DNA of 55,027 bases, taken from NCBI GenBank assembly GCA_014801945.1, contig JAAVDF010000030.1, positions 16,933-71,959 of the forward strand. The letters run 5' to 3'. Shown piece after piece: positions 44,191-52,381 of the stretch. Numbering within the stretch: position 1 is the stretch's first letter; every line of letters begins with the position of its first letter. Made by a program: the position numbers and the translations under genes. Under the pieces are notes generated by a model, which saw only the letters and a list, made by a program, of their open reading frames with translations, was not told the origin of the DNA and made no database searches. The DNA comes from Bacteroides sp. (lineage in GTDB: Bacteria; Bacteroidota; Bacteroidia; Bacteroidales; Muribaculaceae).

Positions 44191-44222
44191 TTTGATATTC
44201 TCCCTCTTTTTATCTACTTTTG
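44191..44222 (+). promoter_or_regulatory. Promoter of the 44410 outer membrane protein/recO unit
   Basis: TTTG (44191-44194), 20 nt, TACTTTTG (44215-44222). The predicted start near 44229 gives a long leader of about 180 nt whose content is not recognised. Confidence 0.75.
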
Positions 44223-44409
44223 TATCGTTAATAACTGCTCCGTTTTGTTGGTGGAGTGCATGGGAATCTACCCATTATATATAATAAGGTGTGATCCCGT
44301 GTGCGATATGCTTTGGCGGAGATGATCTCTGACTGGATAAGTTTTATTTTTCACAAATCATTTTTTAACAATAAATCACATCATTTTCATCATTAAACCT
44401 AAAAGTGTT

Positions 44410-45177
44410 ATGAAAAAAATTCTTGCTTCACTCGTTGTCGGTCTTGCGTCGCTGGCCGGTACTGTCAATGCTGCCGAACCTTGCTGTCAGGCTCCGGCAT
44501 CTATCGGTCCGGATGCTAAATCATTCTTCGGCATTGCCAATCATCTTGGCGTTGGTCTCGGTGTCGGCACCAATGGTATCAGCGTAGAGGCCGCAACTCC
44601 TCTGACCCGTTTTGTTTCAGTGCGCGCCGGTGTCCACTTCATGCCTAATATCAAGTACAGCACCGATGTCGATGCTACTTTCATTGTGAATAATTCTGAA
44701 CAATCGACTGATGTCGATGTTGATTGCGGAATCGGTCGCACGCAGGGCTCGCTCATTTTCAACATCTATCCTTTACCCCACGGTTCATTCTTCGTTGCGG
44801 CCGGTGCATATTTCGGTGGCAATAAGCTCATCAAGCTTCATGGCCACAGTGCTGAACTCGAAGGCTACAAGGACGCAGGTATCGAGATCGGTGACTACAA
44901 GATCCCTGTTGATGAGAACGGTAACGTCCGTGGTGGTCTCAAGGTGAACGGCTTCCGTCCCTATCTCGGTATCGGTTGGGGTCGTGCAATTCCGAAACAT
45001 CTTCTCAACTTCAACATTGAGCTTGGTGCCCAGTTCCAAGGCAAGCCCAAAGTATATTCGGAGACCGGTGACCTCAAAGGTATCGACGAGATGGCCGATA
45101 ATGATTTCAAGGACTACATCAAGTATCTCAAGGTCTATCCCTGCCTCACATTCCGCCTCACCGGTAAAATCTTCTGA
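44410..45177 (+). CDS. Outer membrane beta-barrel protein, unknown function
   Basis: A 255-residue protein with a signal peptide (residues 1-21, cleavage near VNAAEP). The mature N-terminus has an adjacent cysteine pair (EPCCQAP). Barrel-like strands include NHLGVGLGVGTNGISVEAAT, FVSVRAGVHFMPNIKYS, GSFFVAAGAYFGGNKL and FRPYLGIGWGRAI; it ends LTGKIF with a terminal phenylalanine. No enzymatic motif was found. It lies 9 bp before recO on the same strand, so the two are likely co-transcribed although their jobs appear unrelated. Confidence 0.75.
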   Translation: MKKILASLVVGLASLAGTVNAAEPCCQAPASIGPDAKSFFGIANHLGVGLGVGTNGISVEAATPLTRFVSVRAGVHFMPNIKYSTDVDATFIVNNSEQSTDVDVDCGIGRTQGSLIFNIYPLPHGSFFVAAGAYFGGNKLIKLHGHSAELEGYKDAGIEIGDYKIPVDENGNVRGGLKVNGFRPYLGIGWGRAIPKHLLNFNIELGAQFQGKPKVYSETGDLKGIDEMADNDFKDYIKYLKVYPCLTFRLTGKIF

Positions 45178-45186
45178 TCCTGCGGA

Positions 45187-45906
45187 ATGAATCTCCACCT
45201 TGTGGCTCTAAAGACCACAAAATACAGCGACACCCAGACGATCCTCACGGCCTATAGCCGTGAGCTCGGACGGGTGTCGTTGACTTTGCCGGCCGGCAAA
45301 GGGAAAGGCTCTGCGCGTGCCCGTGCGCTCACGATGCCTCTCGGTCTCATCGAATGTGTGAGCGAAGTCCGTCCCGGACGTGAGATCCTCCCCATGCGTC
45401 AGCTCTCCCAGACGGTCGCATTCGTCTCGCTCCACACCGATCCGGTCAAGCAGATGATGGCGATGTTTCTTTCCGAACTTCTTTCAGTAGTGCTTCAGGG
45501 AGGAGATACCGACAGCGGATTGTATGATTTTCTTGAAATGGCAATAAGGCTGCTCGATGGAGCGGACGCTCCCCGGACAGCCAATTTCCATATCTGTTTC
45601 CTCATGAATCTCGCGCGTCATCTCGGCATAGAGCCCGACGCATCGACCTATGCTCCCGGCGCGCTTTTCGATCTTGCCGACGGGTGCTGGCGACGGACCA
45701 TGCCGCTGCATCGCAACTATCTCGCTCCCGATGCGGCCGAAGTGGCCCGAAGGTTGTCGCGTATGACTTTTGCCAACATGCACCGATTCCGTTTCAGCCG
45801 TAATGACCGGAATACTATTCTCGACACCGTACTTGAGTACTACTCGCTCCACTATGTATCGATGCGCAATCTGCGCTCGCTCGATATACTCAGGATGATG
45901 CTCTGA
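45187..45906 (+). CDS. recO: DNA repair protein RecO
   Basis: A 239-residue RecO, which with RecR helps load RecA on SSB-coated DNA. It has an N-terminal OB fold (about residues 1-80: LVALKTTKYSDTQTILTAYS, GRVSLTLPAGKGKG) and a helical C-terminal domain. The zinc-finger cysteines of some RecO proteins are not evident here. It follows the outer membrane protein gene by 9 bp. Confidence 0.9.
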   Translation: MNLHLVALKTTKYSDTQTILTAYSRELGRVSLTLPAGKGKGSARARALTMPLGLIECVSEVRPGREILPMRQLSQTVAFVSLHTDPVKQMMAMFLSELLSVVLQGGDTDSGLYDFLEMAIRLLDGADAPRTANFHICFLMNLARHLGIEPDASTYAPGALFDLADGCWRRTMPLHRNYLAPDAAEVARRLSRMTFANMHRFRFSRNDRNTILDTVLEYYSLHYVSMRNLRSLDILRMML

Positions 45907-45922
45907 TGTGAGAGCTGACGTG

Positions 45923-46123
45923 TCAACGGATATATTGCTTCGCCTCGGTCATGACCGGAGCTTCAGCGGCAGCAAGACTGCGCTCCTTGAGAGCTGCGAG
46001 AGCACGGCGGTGAGCGCGGTAAGTAAAGAAGCGGTTGATGAACATGCCGGTGACGGTCACAAGAATCACCAGTGATACGATGCCTAACCAAAGGAGAAGT
46101 GTGCGGATGTCGAGGGGTGCCAT
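45923..46123 (-). CDS. Small single-helix membrane protein, unknown function
   Basis: A 66-residue protein with one transmembrane segment (about residues 9-31, LLLWLGIVSLVILVTVTGMF) followed by a basic then mixed-charge tail (RAHRRALAALKERSL). It converges on recO with 16 bp between stop codons. I do not recognise a family. No consensus promoter was found upstream. Confidence 0.6.
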   Translation of the reverse strand: MAPLDIRTLLLWLGIVSLVILVTVTGMFINRFFTYRAHRRALAALKERSLAAAEAPVMTEAKQYIR

Positions 46124-46287
46124 ATTGAATAGTTTTTTAGTAGAAAAAAGTAGAGTGTGTGTTTTGAAATTAAAACACCTCTCCTTCCTCCGTGGTTTAA
46201 GCGTAGCGGAAATAAAATTTTTGAACCTTCAATTTTGCCGTGGAAATATCATTTCTTACAGAATACGGCGACGCGACGTAAATTTTT

Positions 46288-46319
46288 TTTGGAGGATAAA
46301 AGAAAAGTTCTTACCTTTG
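46288..46319 (+). promoter_or_regulatory. Promoter of tRNA-Pro
   Basis: TTTG (46288-46291), 20 nt, TACCTTTG (46312-46319), 43 nt before the tRNA. The rest of 46124-46287 shows no gene. Confidence 0.85.
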
Positions 46320-46361
46320 TGGTCGCAAAAGCCTCATTAGGCCAAGATGCATTATAACTTC

Positions 46362-46434
46362 CGGGGTGTAGCACAGTTGGCAGCGCGCCACGTTCGGGAC
46401 GTGGAGGTCGGAAGTTCGAGTCTTCTCACCCCGA
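46362..46434 (+). tRNA. tRNA-Pro (CGG)
   Basis: The cloverleaf has anticodon loop TTCGGGA between CCACG and CGTGG, giving anticodon CGG. The acceptor CGGGGTG pairs with CACCCCG. CCA is not encoded. It is followed by a terminator and then by accessory-looking genes. Confidence 0.94.
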
Positions 46435-46448
46435 CCCTTTAAGGGTTG

Positions 46449-46485
46449 AAAGCCTGTAAGTTTTTAAAACTTACAGGCTTTTTTA
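46449..46485 (+). terminator. Terminator after tRNA-Pro
   Basis: A 16-bp perfect stem (46449-46464 with 46466-46481) runs into a T tract. Confidence 0.88.
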
Positions 46486-46635
46486 ATTTAACTGGAACAG
46501 TATCGGGACAGGTCATTTTTACTGGCAGACGACACAAGGCTGTTGTTTGTGGTTATTCGTTCATGCTCTGAACCGTCTGGCATTGCAAGAATAGTTCAAA
46601 ACTTTTGGATTCTCCAAATTTTTAGACTGAATTTT

Positions 46636-46682
46636 CTTGGAAAATAATCAAAAGATTATTAGCTTTGCAATGTCTTAAGACA
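46636..46682 (+). promoter_or_regulatory. Promoter and palindromic operator of the 57-aa/DUF5053 cassette
   Basis: CTTG (46636-46639), 20 nt, TAGCTTTG (46660-46667). The 12-bp palindrome TGTCTTAAGACA (46671-46682) covers the predicted transcription start and ends 5 nt before the first ATG. This is the geometry of a repressor operator. The stretch 46486-46635 holds nothing recognisable. Confidence 0.6.
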
Positions 46683-46687
46683 GAGAC

Positions 46688-46861
46688 ATGAGTTCATCGA
46701 CAGGTTTAAATGACCGGATAGAAATCCTCAATGAATTGAGGTTCTATCTCCGACATGAACAGAAACTCCTCAAAGAGGGGTGGATGACCGAGTCGGACTT
46801 CTTGAAGATTGTGGAGGCTCTCATTCGAGAGTATGCTGTAATCTTGCTTACAGAGAAGTGA
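46688..46861 (+). CDS. 57-residue hypothetical protein
   Basis: A short frame beginning MSSSTGLNDRIEILNELRFY and continuing as charged amphipathic helices (LRHEQKLLKEGWMTESDFLK, then IVEALIREYAVILLTEK). The start lies just after a palindrome and promoter, which supports it being real. It has no signal peptide or membrane helix. It precedes the DUF5053 gene by 97 bp and is likely on the same transcript. The family is not recognised. Helical character and pairing with a putative DNA-binding protein would fit a small antagonist or co-regulator, but this is inference. Confidence 0.6.
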   Translation: MSSSTGLNDRIEILNELRFYLRHEQKLLKEGWMTESDFLKIVEALIREYAVILLTEK

Positions 46862-46958
46862 CAGTCATGTAGGACTCCGGCCTTGGCCGAGTCCTACCTA
46901 TCGATGACAAATCTCCAGATTAAGATGTTTTTTTGGATAACTATTAGCCCACCGATAT

Positions 46959-47360
46959 ATGAAACCAGAATTGAAGCAGTTACTTGACTCTATAGCATCA
47001 CAGTCGGATCTTGCCTCGTCATCTACGGACGAGATGATGAGCCGGGCCTTTTCTTTGACAACGAGTGACGAGGATCGCCGTGAGGCAGGGATCTATCTTG
47101 CCACGGCTATAGGAAAGCGCAAGCGTCCGGAAGTGGATGTGAAAGGAATGCTTGGAGATATGGGTGATGCCATAAATCTTTCATATATTGCCAAGCGTTA
47201 TTTCAACAAAGACCGTACATGGCTGTACCAGCGCATCAATCACACTGCGGTCAATGGGAAACCTGCCGCCTTCACACAGGCGGAACTACAACGATTGTCC
47301 GACTCGCTTGCCGAGCTCAGCAATAAACTCAACCAAATTTCTGTTCAACTTACTCATTAA
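46959..47360 (+). CDS. DUF5053 domain-containing protein
   Basis: A 133-residue cytoplasmic protein. The conserved C-terminal part (about residues 68-130) contains YIAKRYFNKDRTWLYQRINH, VNGKPAAFTQAELQRLSDSL and a terminal heptad-like helix (LAELSNKLNQISVQL). The first segment resembles a helix-turn-helix with a recognition helix, suggesting DNA binding; the family function is not established. The N-terminus is polar and helical. It is second gene of the cassette, followed by a terminator. Autoregulation through the TGTCTTAAGACA palindrome is a testable guess. Confidence 0.75.
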   Translation: MKPELKQLLDSIASQSDLASSSTDEMMSRAFSLTTSDEDRREAGIYLATAIGKRKRPEVDVKGMLGDMGDAINLSYIAKRYFNKDRTWLYQRINHTAVNGKPAAFTQAELQRLSDSLAELSNKLNQISVQLTH

Positions 47361-47382
47361 TCTTTCTTAAGACAGACACTTT

Positions 47383-47415
47383 CCCCGACATCCGTCAAGG
47401 ATGCCGGGGATTTTT
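47383..47415 (+). terminator. Terminator after the DUF5053 gene
   Basis: A stem CCCCG-A-CATCC (47383-47393) pairs with GGATG-C-CGGGG (47399-47409), one mismatch, and is followed by ATTTTT. Confidence 0.8.
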
Positions 47416-47528
47416 AGCTATGACGGATATGTCATGCATCTGTGGCGAGAATCTACAAGGGGTGTAGTCGCCGACGAACCCCAATGGATGAGTTCACAAG
47501 CTTCCGCTGATTGATAATATCTGATATG

Positions 47529-47559
47529 TTTGGCGTTAGGCGGATTATTAGTATATTTG
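47529..47559 (+). promoter_or_regulatory. Promoter of the DUF6562-like lipoprotein gene
   Basis: TTTG (47529-47532), 19 nt, TATATTTG (47552-47559). The start near 47565 excludes the first ATG of the open frame (47511). Confidence 0.7.
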
Positions 47560-47570
47560 CAAAGTGTAAG

Positions 47571-48659
47571 ATGACTGCAAAATGCGGAATCTCTCGCGAC
47601 GTCATGTTTTTCTCCACACAGATTATTGATGCCGTACCTTATTTCTTAAATACCGTGTCCCTGCTAACACAACATCCACTGCCAACATTCATCCGGTGTG
47701 CCTCGATAATGATCGTGGTAATGTTGTCATGTCTTATGGCTGGGTGCCGTAAGGGCAATGAGCCGGACGGCGGGCATGGATTGCAAGTGTCATTGCAGTT
47801 GCCTCCCGACGATATGGGACAGTTGGAAGTGAGGATCGGGCGTGGTGATATGGAATACGTGCGGCGCTGTGTGGTGGAGGTTTTTAGATCCGGTACTGCC
47901 GAGCGGGTTATGCGGCGCGTATTTACTCCGGTGGTGGATTTCGGCGGACGTTTTGACACGGCTTTCGATCTGCCTGATGGAGAATATGATTTCAGGATAT
48001 GGAGTGACTATGTCCGTGCTGACTCACCGCAGACAGATCTTTGCTACCGCACCGATGATCTTGATTATATCTGTCTGATTGATCAGCGGCCTGATGTTCC
48101 GGTCGGATTCCGTGATGCGGCATTCGGCAATCTTGAAAATGTCAGCTGTCCGTCGGTCTCCGGAAAGATCGGGCTGAAACTCACACGGGCTGTCGGGCGT
48201 TACACAGTGCTTGGTGAGAATGTGAAGAAATATCTTCTCCTTCACAAAGATATCCCTGATCACTTTCCGCCGGTAGAGGAGCTGAGATTTGAAGTCATCT
48301 CCCTATTGTTTTCTCCTACATCCTTCTGCGTTAGGGAGGGCGAGGTAAAGAATGCCGGGACGGGTATAACCTACATCTGTAATCCGTCGGTCTTGCCGGA
48401 GTGCGGTATCACTGACAACGATGAGCTGACGATGGCCGATGACATAGTTCTTGCGGGGAGCGGAGTGTCTGAACTCACCCTTAGGATCAACGTCTGGAAT
48501 GCCGAAGGGGATTATGTCGGTTTCATAAGCGGTATTCCCGTTGATGTGCGCAAGGATCGGCTCACCATCATCCGCGGCAGCTTCCTTGAGCTTGGTACGC
48601 TCGTCGATAAAATTATAATTGACGAAGAGTGGGCCGACGATATCATCATAAATTTCTGA
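47571..48659 (+). CDS. DUF6562-like lipoprotein
   Basis: A fimbria-related or surface lipoprotein. The body resembles DUF6562 proteins: LPDGEYDFRIWSDYVRA, CYRTDDLDYICLIDQ, FRDAAFGN. A hydrophobic stretch ending LMAGC is a lipobox, but it lies about 58 residues from the ATG at 47571. A nearer ATG at 47709 leaves only 12 residues before the cysteine and no positive charge. A non-ATG start (e.g. CTG near 47679) would give a normal signal peptide of about 22 residues, so the true start is uncertain. It is a single gene, possibly an orphan of a pilus-type locus. Confidence 0.7.
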   Translation: MTAKCGISRDVMFFSTQIIDAVPYFLNTVSLLTQHPLPTFIRCASIMIVVMLSCLMAGCRKGNEPDGGHGLQVSLQLPPDDMGQLEVRIGRGDMEYVRRCVVEVFRSGTAERVMRRVFTPVVDFGGRFDTAFDLPDGEYDFRIWSDYVRADSPQTDLCYRTDDLDYICLIDQRPDVPVGFRDAAFGNLENVSCPSVSGKIGLKLTRAVGRYTVLGENVKKYLLLHKDIPDHFPPVEELRFEVISLLFSPTSFCVREGEVKNAGTGITYICNPSVLPECGITDNDELTMADDIVLAGSGVSELTLRINVWNAEGDYVGFISGIPVDVRKDRLTIIRGSFLELGTLVDKIIIDEEWADDIIINF

Positions 48660-48758
48660 ACGGAGCATAAAGCTCTAAACTTTCGTTAATCCTCGTTAAT
48701 CCGTAATAATGTTAAGATAATAGGCGATATTGTTTACGGCTATTTATCATAAAAGTAT

Positions 48759-48766
48759 TATATTTG
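48759..48766 (+). promoter_or_regulatory. Possible -7 box of the redox operon
   Basis: TATATTTG lies 146 nt before the polyferredoxin ATG. A TTTA (48733-48736) is present but 22 nt away. The leader of about 140 nt has no recognised element. Confidence 0.45.
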
Positions 48767-48912
48767 CAATCCTCAAAGATTTCGTTTAAAGGGTCTTGAC
48801 CTTCACGCGGATTAAGAGAATGGATTCGGACCTGTGTCTTTGGGATCTTCCTTACACAACATAGTGGTATAACCAATCATAATCATAAATCACTCTGCAA
48901 TAAAATTTCAGT

Positions 48913-50418
48913 ATGCTAAAAAGACTGCGTCAGACAGTGGCCTTGGCCGTGATCGTGCTGATAAGCCTGCTTTTTCTTGACTTCACCGGCACTGTCCACG
49001 GATGGTTCGGCTGGTTGGCCAAGATCCAGTTTCTGCCCGCCCTCCTTGCGCTCAACTTCCTTGTTGTGGCCGGGCTGATTGTTTTCACCCTTATTTTCGG
49101 TCGTCTATATTGTTCGGTCATCTGTCCTCTTGGAATAATGCAGGACGGGTTCGGATGGCTCGGCAGGAAGGCCAAGAAGAACCGCTACCGCTACTCGCCG
49201 GCTAAAAGTGTCCTCCGCTACGTAATGCTTGCCGTAATGGCCGTGGCCATACTGCTTGGCCTCGGATCGCTTGTGGCTCTGCTTGCCCCTTACAGTGCCT
49301 ACGGACGTATAGTCCAGAGTCTCCTGTCGCCTCTCTGGCAGTGGGGCAACAATCTGCTTGCCGTATGGGCCGAGGAGCATGACAGCTACGCCTTTGCCAA
49401 TGTCGATATATGGATGCGCGGTGGTGTCACACTCGCTGTCGCTTCAGTGACTCTCGTTGTGCTCGCCGTACTCGCATGGCGCAACGGACGTACCTATTGC
49501 AACACCATCTGCCCTGTCGGGACAGTGCTCGGATTCTTCAGCCGTTTTGCATGGCTGCGTCCAGTTATCGATACTTCCAAATGCAACGGTTGCGGACTCT
49601 GCGCGCGCAACTGCAAGGCCGCATGTATCGACAGCAAGACCCACACCATAGACTATTCCCGCTGCGTCGATTGCATGGACTGTCTTGAAAAATGTCATCA
49701 GGGCGCGATCTCCTACACTCATCGCCGTCCGGTGCCCTCGACTGTCAAGCCGGTCGCTGCGGATGCAGCTGCTGTAAGCATTAAGGCAGACCCCTCGCGC
49801 CGTCAGTTCCTCGGAGCTACCGCCGCAATAGCCGTAGCTGCTACCGCCAAGGCTCAGGAAAAGACCGTCGATGGCGGTCTCGCGGTGATCGTTGACAAAA
49901 AGATCCCTGTCCGTCACACACGCATAGTCCCTCCCGGTGCACAGAGCTTGCGCAACATGGCCTCGCACTGCACCGCTTGTCAGCTCTGCGTGTCGGTGTG
50001 TCCCAACGGTGTCCTCCGGCCTTCGACAGATATGCTCACCCTTATGCAGCCGGAGTCATCCTACGAGCGTGGTTACTGCCGTCCGGAATGTACGAAATGT
50101 TCAGAAGTATGTCCCGCGGGAGCTATCCGTCCGCTCACGGTGGCCGATAAGTCTGCCACGCAGATCGGTCATGCCGTATGGGTCAAGGACAATTGCGTTC
50201 CGCTCACCGACGGTGTGGAGTGCGGCAACTGTGCCCGTCACTGCCCGGTGGGTGCCATCACGATGGTCGCTTCCGATAAGTCAGATCCCGAATCGGTCAA
50301 GATACCTGTCGTGAACACCGAACGCTGCATCGGCTGCGGCGCATGCGAGAACCTCTGTCCCTCGCGTCCATTCAGTGCCATCTATGTCGAGGGTCATGAA
50401 GTGCACCGCACCATCTGA
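48913..50418 (+). CDS. Membrane-bound polyferredoxin (NapH-like plus NapG-like), internal twin-arginine motif
   Basis: A 501-residue iron-sulfur protein. The N-terminal half is NapH/RnfE-like, with about four transmembrane segments (residues 8-24, 38-63, 101-126, 170-189) and two CxxxCP motifs (YCSVICP at 66-72, YCNTICP at 195-201). Ferredoxin clusters follow at 224-238 and 251-261. Then comes SRRQFLGATAAIAVAATAKA (295-314), a twin-arginine-type signal in the middle of the chain. The C-terminal part has four more cysteine groups (353-363, 389-400, 428-444, 472-482). It likely moves electrons between the membrane pool and a partner. It starts the operon with the aldo/keto reductase, 34 bp away. 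Confidence 0.85.
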   Translation: MLKRLRQTVALAVIVLISLLFLDFTGTVHGWFGWLAKIQFLPALLALNFLVVAGLIVFTLIFGRLYCSVICPLGIMQDGFGWLGRKAKKNRYRYSPAKSVLRYVMLAVMAVAILLGLGSLVALLAPYSAYGRIVQSLLSPLWQWGNNLLAVWAEEHDSYAFANVDIWMRGGVTLAVASVTLVVLAVLAWRNGRTYCNTICPVGTVLGFFSRFAWLRPVIDTSKCNGCGLCARNCKAACIDSKTHTIDYSRCVDCMDCLEKCHQGAISYTHRRPVPSTVKPVAADAAAVSIKADPSRRQFLGATAAIAVAATAKAQEKTVDGGLAVIVDKKIPVRHTRIVPPGAQSLRNMASHCTACQLCVSVCPNGVLRPSTDMLTLMQPESSYERGYCRPECTKCSEVCPAGAIRPLTVADKSATQIGHAVWVKDNCVPLTDGVECGNCARHCPVGAITMVASDKSDPESVKIPVVNTERCIGCGACENLCPSRPFSAIYVEGHEVHRTI

Positions 50419-50452
50419 AAAAATCTCCCCTAAAAACCAACTCAGAAAAAGC

Positions 50453-51853
50453 ATGAAACACGAAGATAAAAAAGGTCTCGACCGTCGCGGTTTTCTTAAG
50501 CGCATGGGCCTCGGAGCATCGGTGATGGGTCTCGGACTCGCCGGATGTGATTCCAAGAAGAACCCCGTGACCGGTGATCAGACCACATCAGCGGAAATTC
50601 CGGTTGACAAGATGGAGTATCGTACCAATCCCAAGACAGGCGAGAAAGTGTCGCTGCTCGGCTACGGCTGTATGCGCTGGCCTACCGTGAAGATTGACGG
50701 TAACGATGAGATTGATCAGGAGACGGTCAACCGCTTGGTCGATACGGCGATAGCTCACGGAGTCAACTATTTCGACACGTCGCCCGCCTATTGCAAGGGC
50801 CGGTCGGAACGTGCCACCGGTATAGCCCTCAAGCGTCATCCGCGCGACAAGTTCTACGTTGCCACCAAGCTTTCCAACTTCTCTCCCTCCACGTGGGGAC
50901 GTAAGGAGTCGCTTGACATGTATCACAACTCTTTCAAGGAGCTTCAGGTCGATTATATCGACTATCTTCTGCTCCACGGCATAGGCATGGGCGGTATGGA
51001 GGCCCTCAATGGCCGCTATATCGACAACGGTGTCCTTGACTATCTCCTGAAGGAGCGTGAGGCCGGACGCATCCGTAATCTCGGTTTCTCCTACCACGGA
51101 GATGTGGAGGTGTTTGACTATCTGCTGTCGAAACACGATGAATATAAATGGGACTTCGTGCAGATCCAGCTCAACTATCTCGACTGGAAACACGCCAAGG
51201 AGATCAATCCGCGCAACACCAATGCCGAGTATCTCTACGAGGAGCTTGCCAAGCGCAACATTCCCGCCGTCATCATGGAGCCGCTTCTCGGTGGCCGTCT
51301 CTCCAACCTGCATGACCATGTGGTGGCGCGTCTGAAGCAGGAGGAGCCTGAGCGCAGTGTGGCCTCGTGGGCGTTCCGTTATGCCGGAACTCATCCCGAC
51401 GTGCTTACCGTGCTCAGCGGAATGACCTACATGGAGCATCTGGAGGACAATCTCCGTACATACGCTCCTTTCAAGCCATTGACCGATGATGAGATGCAGT
51501 TTCTCTACACTACTGCCGACCTCATGATGCAGTATCCCACCATACCCTGCAACGACTGCAAGTACTGTATGCCCTGCCCCTACGGTATCGACATTCCCGC
51601 CATCCTCCTGCACTATAACAAATGTGTCAACGAGGGCAATATCCCCGAAGGATATGAAGGTGAGGCTTACCGCAAGGCGCGTCAGGCATTCCTCGTGGGT
51701 TATGACCGTTCCGTCCCGCGTCTGCGTCAGGCAAGCCACTGTATAGGTTGCAACCAGTGTGGGCCTCACTGTCCGCAGTCGATCGACATTCCGGGTGAGC
51801 TTCACAGGATCGACGGCTTCGTGGAGCAGTTGAAACAGAATGTCAAAGCCTGA
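50453..51853 (+). CDS. Twin-arginine aldo/keto reductase with ferredoxin domains
   Basis: A 466-residue protein. The N-terminus has a Tat motif DRRGFLK (residues 10-16) and lipobox-like LAGC (Cys32), so it may be exported folded with its clusters and lipidated. An aldo/keto reductase barrel follows (about 55-370), with catalytic Asp108, Tyr113 and Lys139 visible. The C-terminus carries a CNDCKYCMPCP motif and a CIGCNQCGPHCP motif for 4Fe-4S clusters. The start at 50453 (MKHEDKK) is chosen because an upstream in-frame ATG lies inside the polyferredoxin gene. The substrate is unknown; the polyferredoxin is the likely electron partner. Confidence 0.9.
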   Translation: MKHEDKKGLDRRGFLKRMGLGASVMGLGLAGCDSKKNPVTGDQTTSAEIPVDKMEYRTNPKTGEKVSLLGYGCMRWPTVKIDGNDEIDQETVNRLVDTAIAHGVNYFDTSPAYCKGRSERATGIALKRHPRDKFYVATKLSNFSPSTWGRKESLDMYHNSFKELQVDYIDYLLLHGIGMGGMEALNGRYIDNGVLDYLLKEREAGRIRNLGFSYHGDVEVFDYLLSKHDEYKWDFVQIQLNYLDWKHAKEINPRNTNAEYLYEELAKRNIPAVIMEPLLGGRLSNLHDHVVARLKQEEPERSVASWAFRYAGTHPDVLTVLSGMTYMEHLEDNLRTYAPFKPLTDDEMQFLYTTADLMMQYPTIPCNDCKYCMPCPYGIDIPAILLHYNKCVNEGNIPEGYEGEAYRKARQAFLVGYDRSVPRLRQASHCIGCNQCGPHCPQSIDIPGELHRIDGFVEQLKQNVKA

Positions 51854-51866
51854 CGGGGGTACGCGC

Positions 51867-52310
51867 ATGGAATTAATGTTTTATCCTTGGAATTGCCGTG
51901 AAGCCATCAGGAGGCTTCACGAGGGACAATGCTCATGCGTAATCTATTCGGGTGGCTCTTACATCGAATGTCATGAGCGCGGAGTCAAGGACCTTTACCG
52001 TCTGCTGACCACTGACCCGGAAGTGCTTCATGGCTCTTTCGTGGCCGACAAGGTGATAGGCAAGGGTGCTGCTGCGGTCATGGTTGCCGGAAAGGTAGGA
52101 GCTGTCTATACGGATGTCATCAGTCGTCCGGCTCTTGCACTTCTGCAATCCGCCGGTATCGAGGTTGATTTCAAGGACTGCGTGGATAACATAATCAACC
52201 GCGCAGGCACTGGCATCTGTCCGGTCGAGCAGCTTTGTGCCGACTGCGCGACAGCCGAGGAATGCATTCCGCTGATCGGACAGTTTCTTGAATCGATGGC
52301 GAAGCGTTGA
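51867..52310 (+). CDS. DUF1893 domain-containing protein
   Basis: A 147-residue soluble protein of the DUF1893 family (fold related to cytidine deaminase-like proteins). Visible features are YSGGSYIECHERGVKDLYRL, ADKVIGKGAAAVMVAG (near residue 65), AVYTDVISRPALALLQSAGI and a cysteine-rich C-terminus (GICPVEQLCADCATAEEC) that might bind metal. The function is unknown. The start at 51867 (MELMFYPW) is preferred to an overlapping one at 51840. It lies 13 bp after the aldo/keto reductase, so it belongs to the redox operon. Confidence 0.85.
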   Translation: MELMFYPWNCREAIRRLHEGQCSCVIYSGGSYIECHERGVKDLYRLLTTDPEVLHGSFVADKVIGKGAAAVMVAGKVGAVYTDVISRPALALLQSAGIEVDFKDCVDNIINRAGTGICPVEQLCADCATAEECIPLIGQFLESMAKR

Positions 52311-52381
52311 CGTTAGGTTTTTGACGCAGCATCAAATCTTATTTTGAACAGAATAATATTGAATAAATAAAAATCAAAAAT

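Larger units (their letters stand above)
46671..47379. repeat. Direct repeats flanking the two-gene cassette
   Basis: The 17-nt copies at 46671-46687 and 47363-47379 match at 15 positions (shared TCTTAAGACAGA then AC). They bracket both small genes. They could be operator copies, or boundaries of an inserted cassette. Confidence 0.55.

Noticed and set aside
46362-48700. Integrated mobile island at tRNA-Pro
   Set aside because: The position and gene content are suggestive, but no integrase, relaxase or repeat of the tRNA 3' end was found within the window, so only the smaller flanked cassette is reported.
50588-51868. 426-codon open frame on the minus strand, antisense to the aldo/keto reductase gene
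   Set aside because: The plus-strand frame has a complete recognisable protein with catalytic and cluster motifs. The antisense frame has no domain and arises from the codon bias of the real gene.
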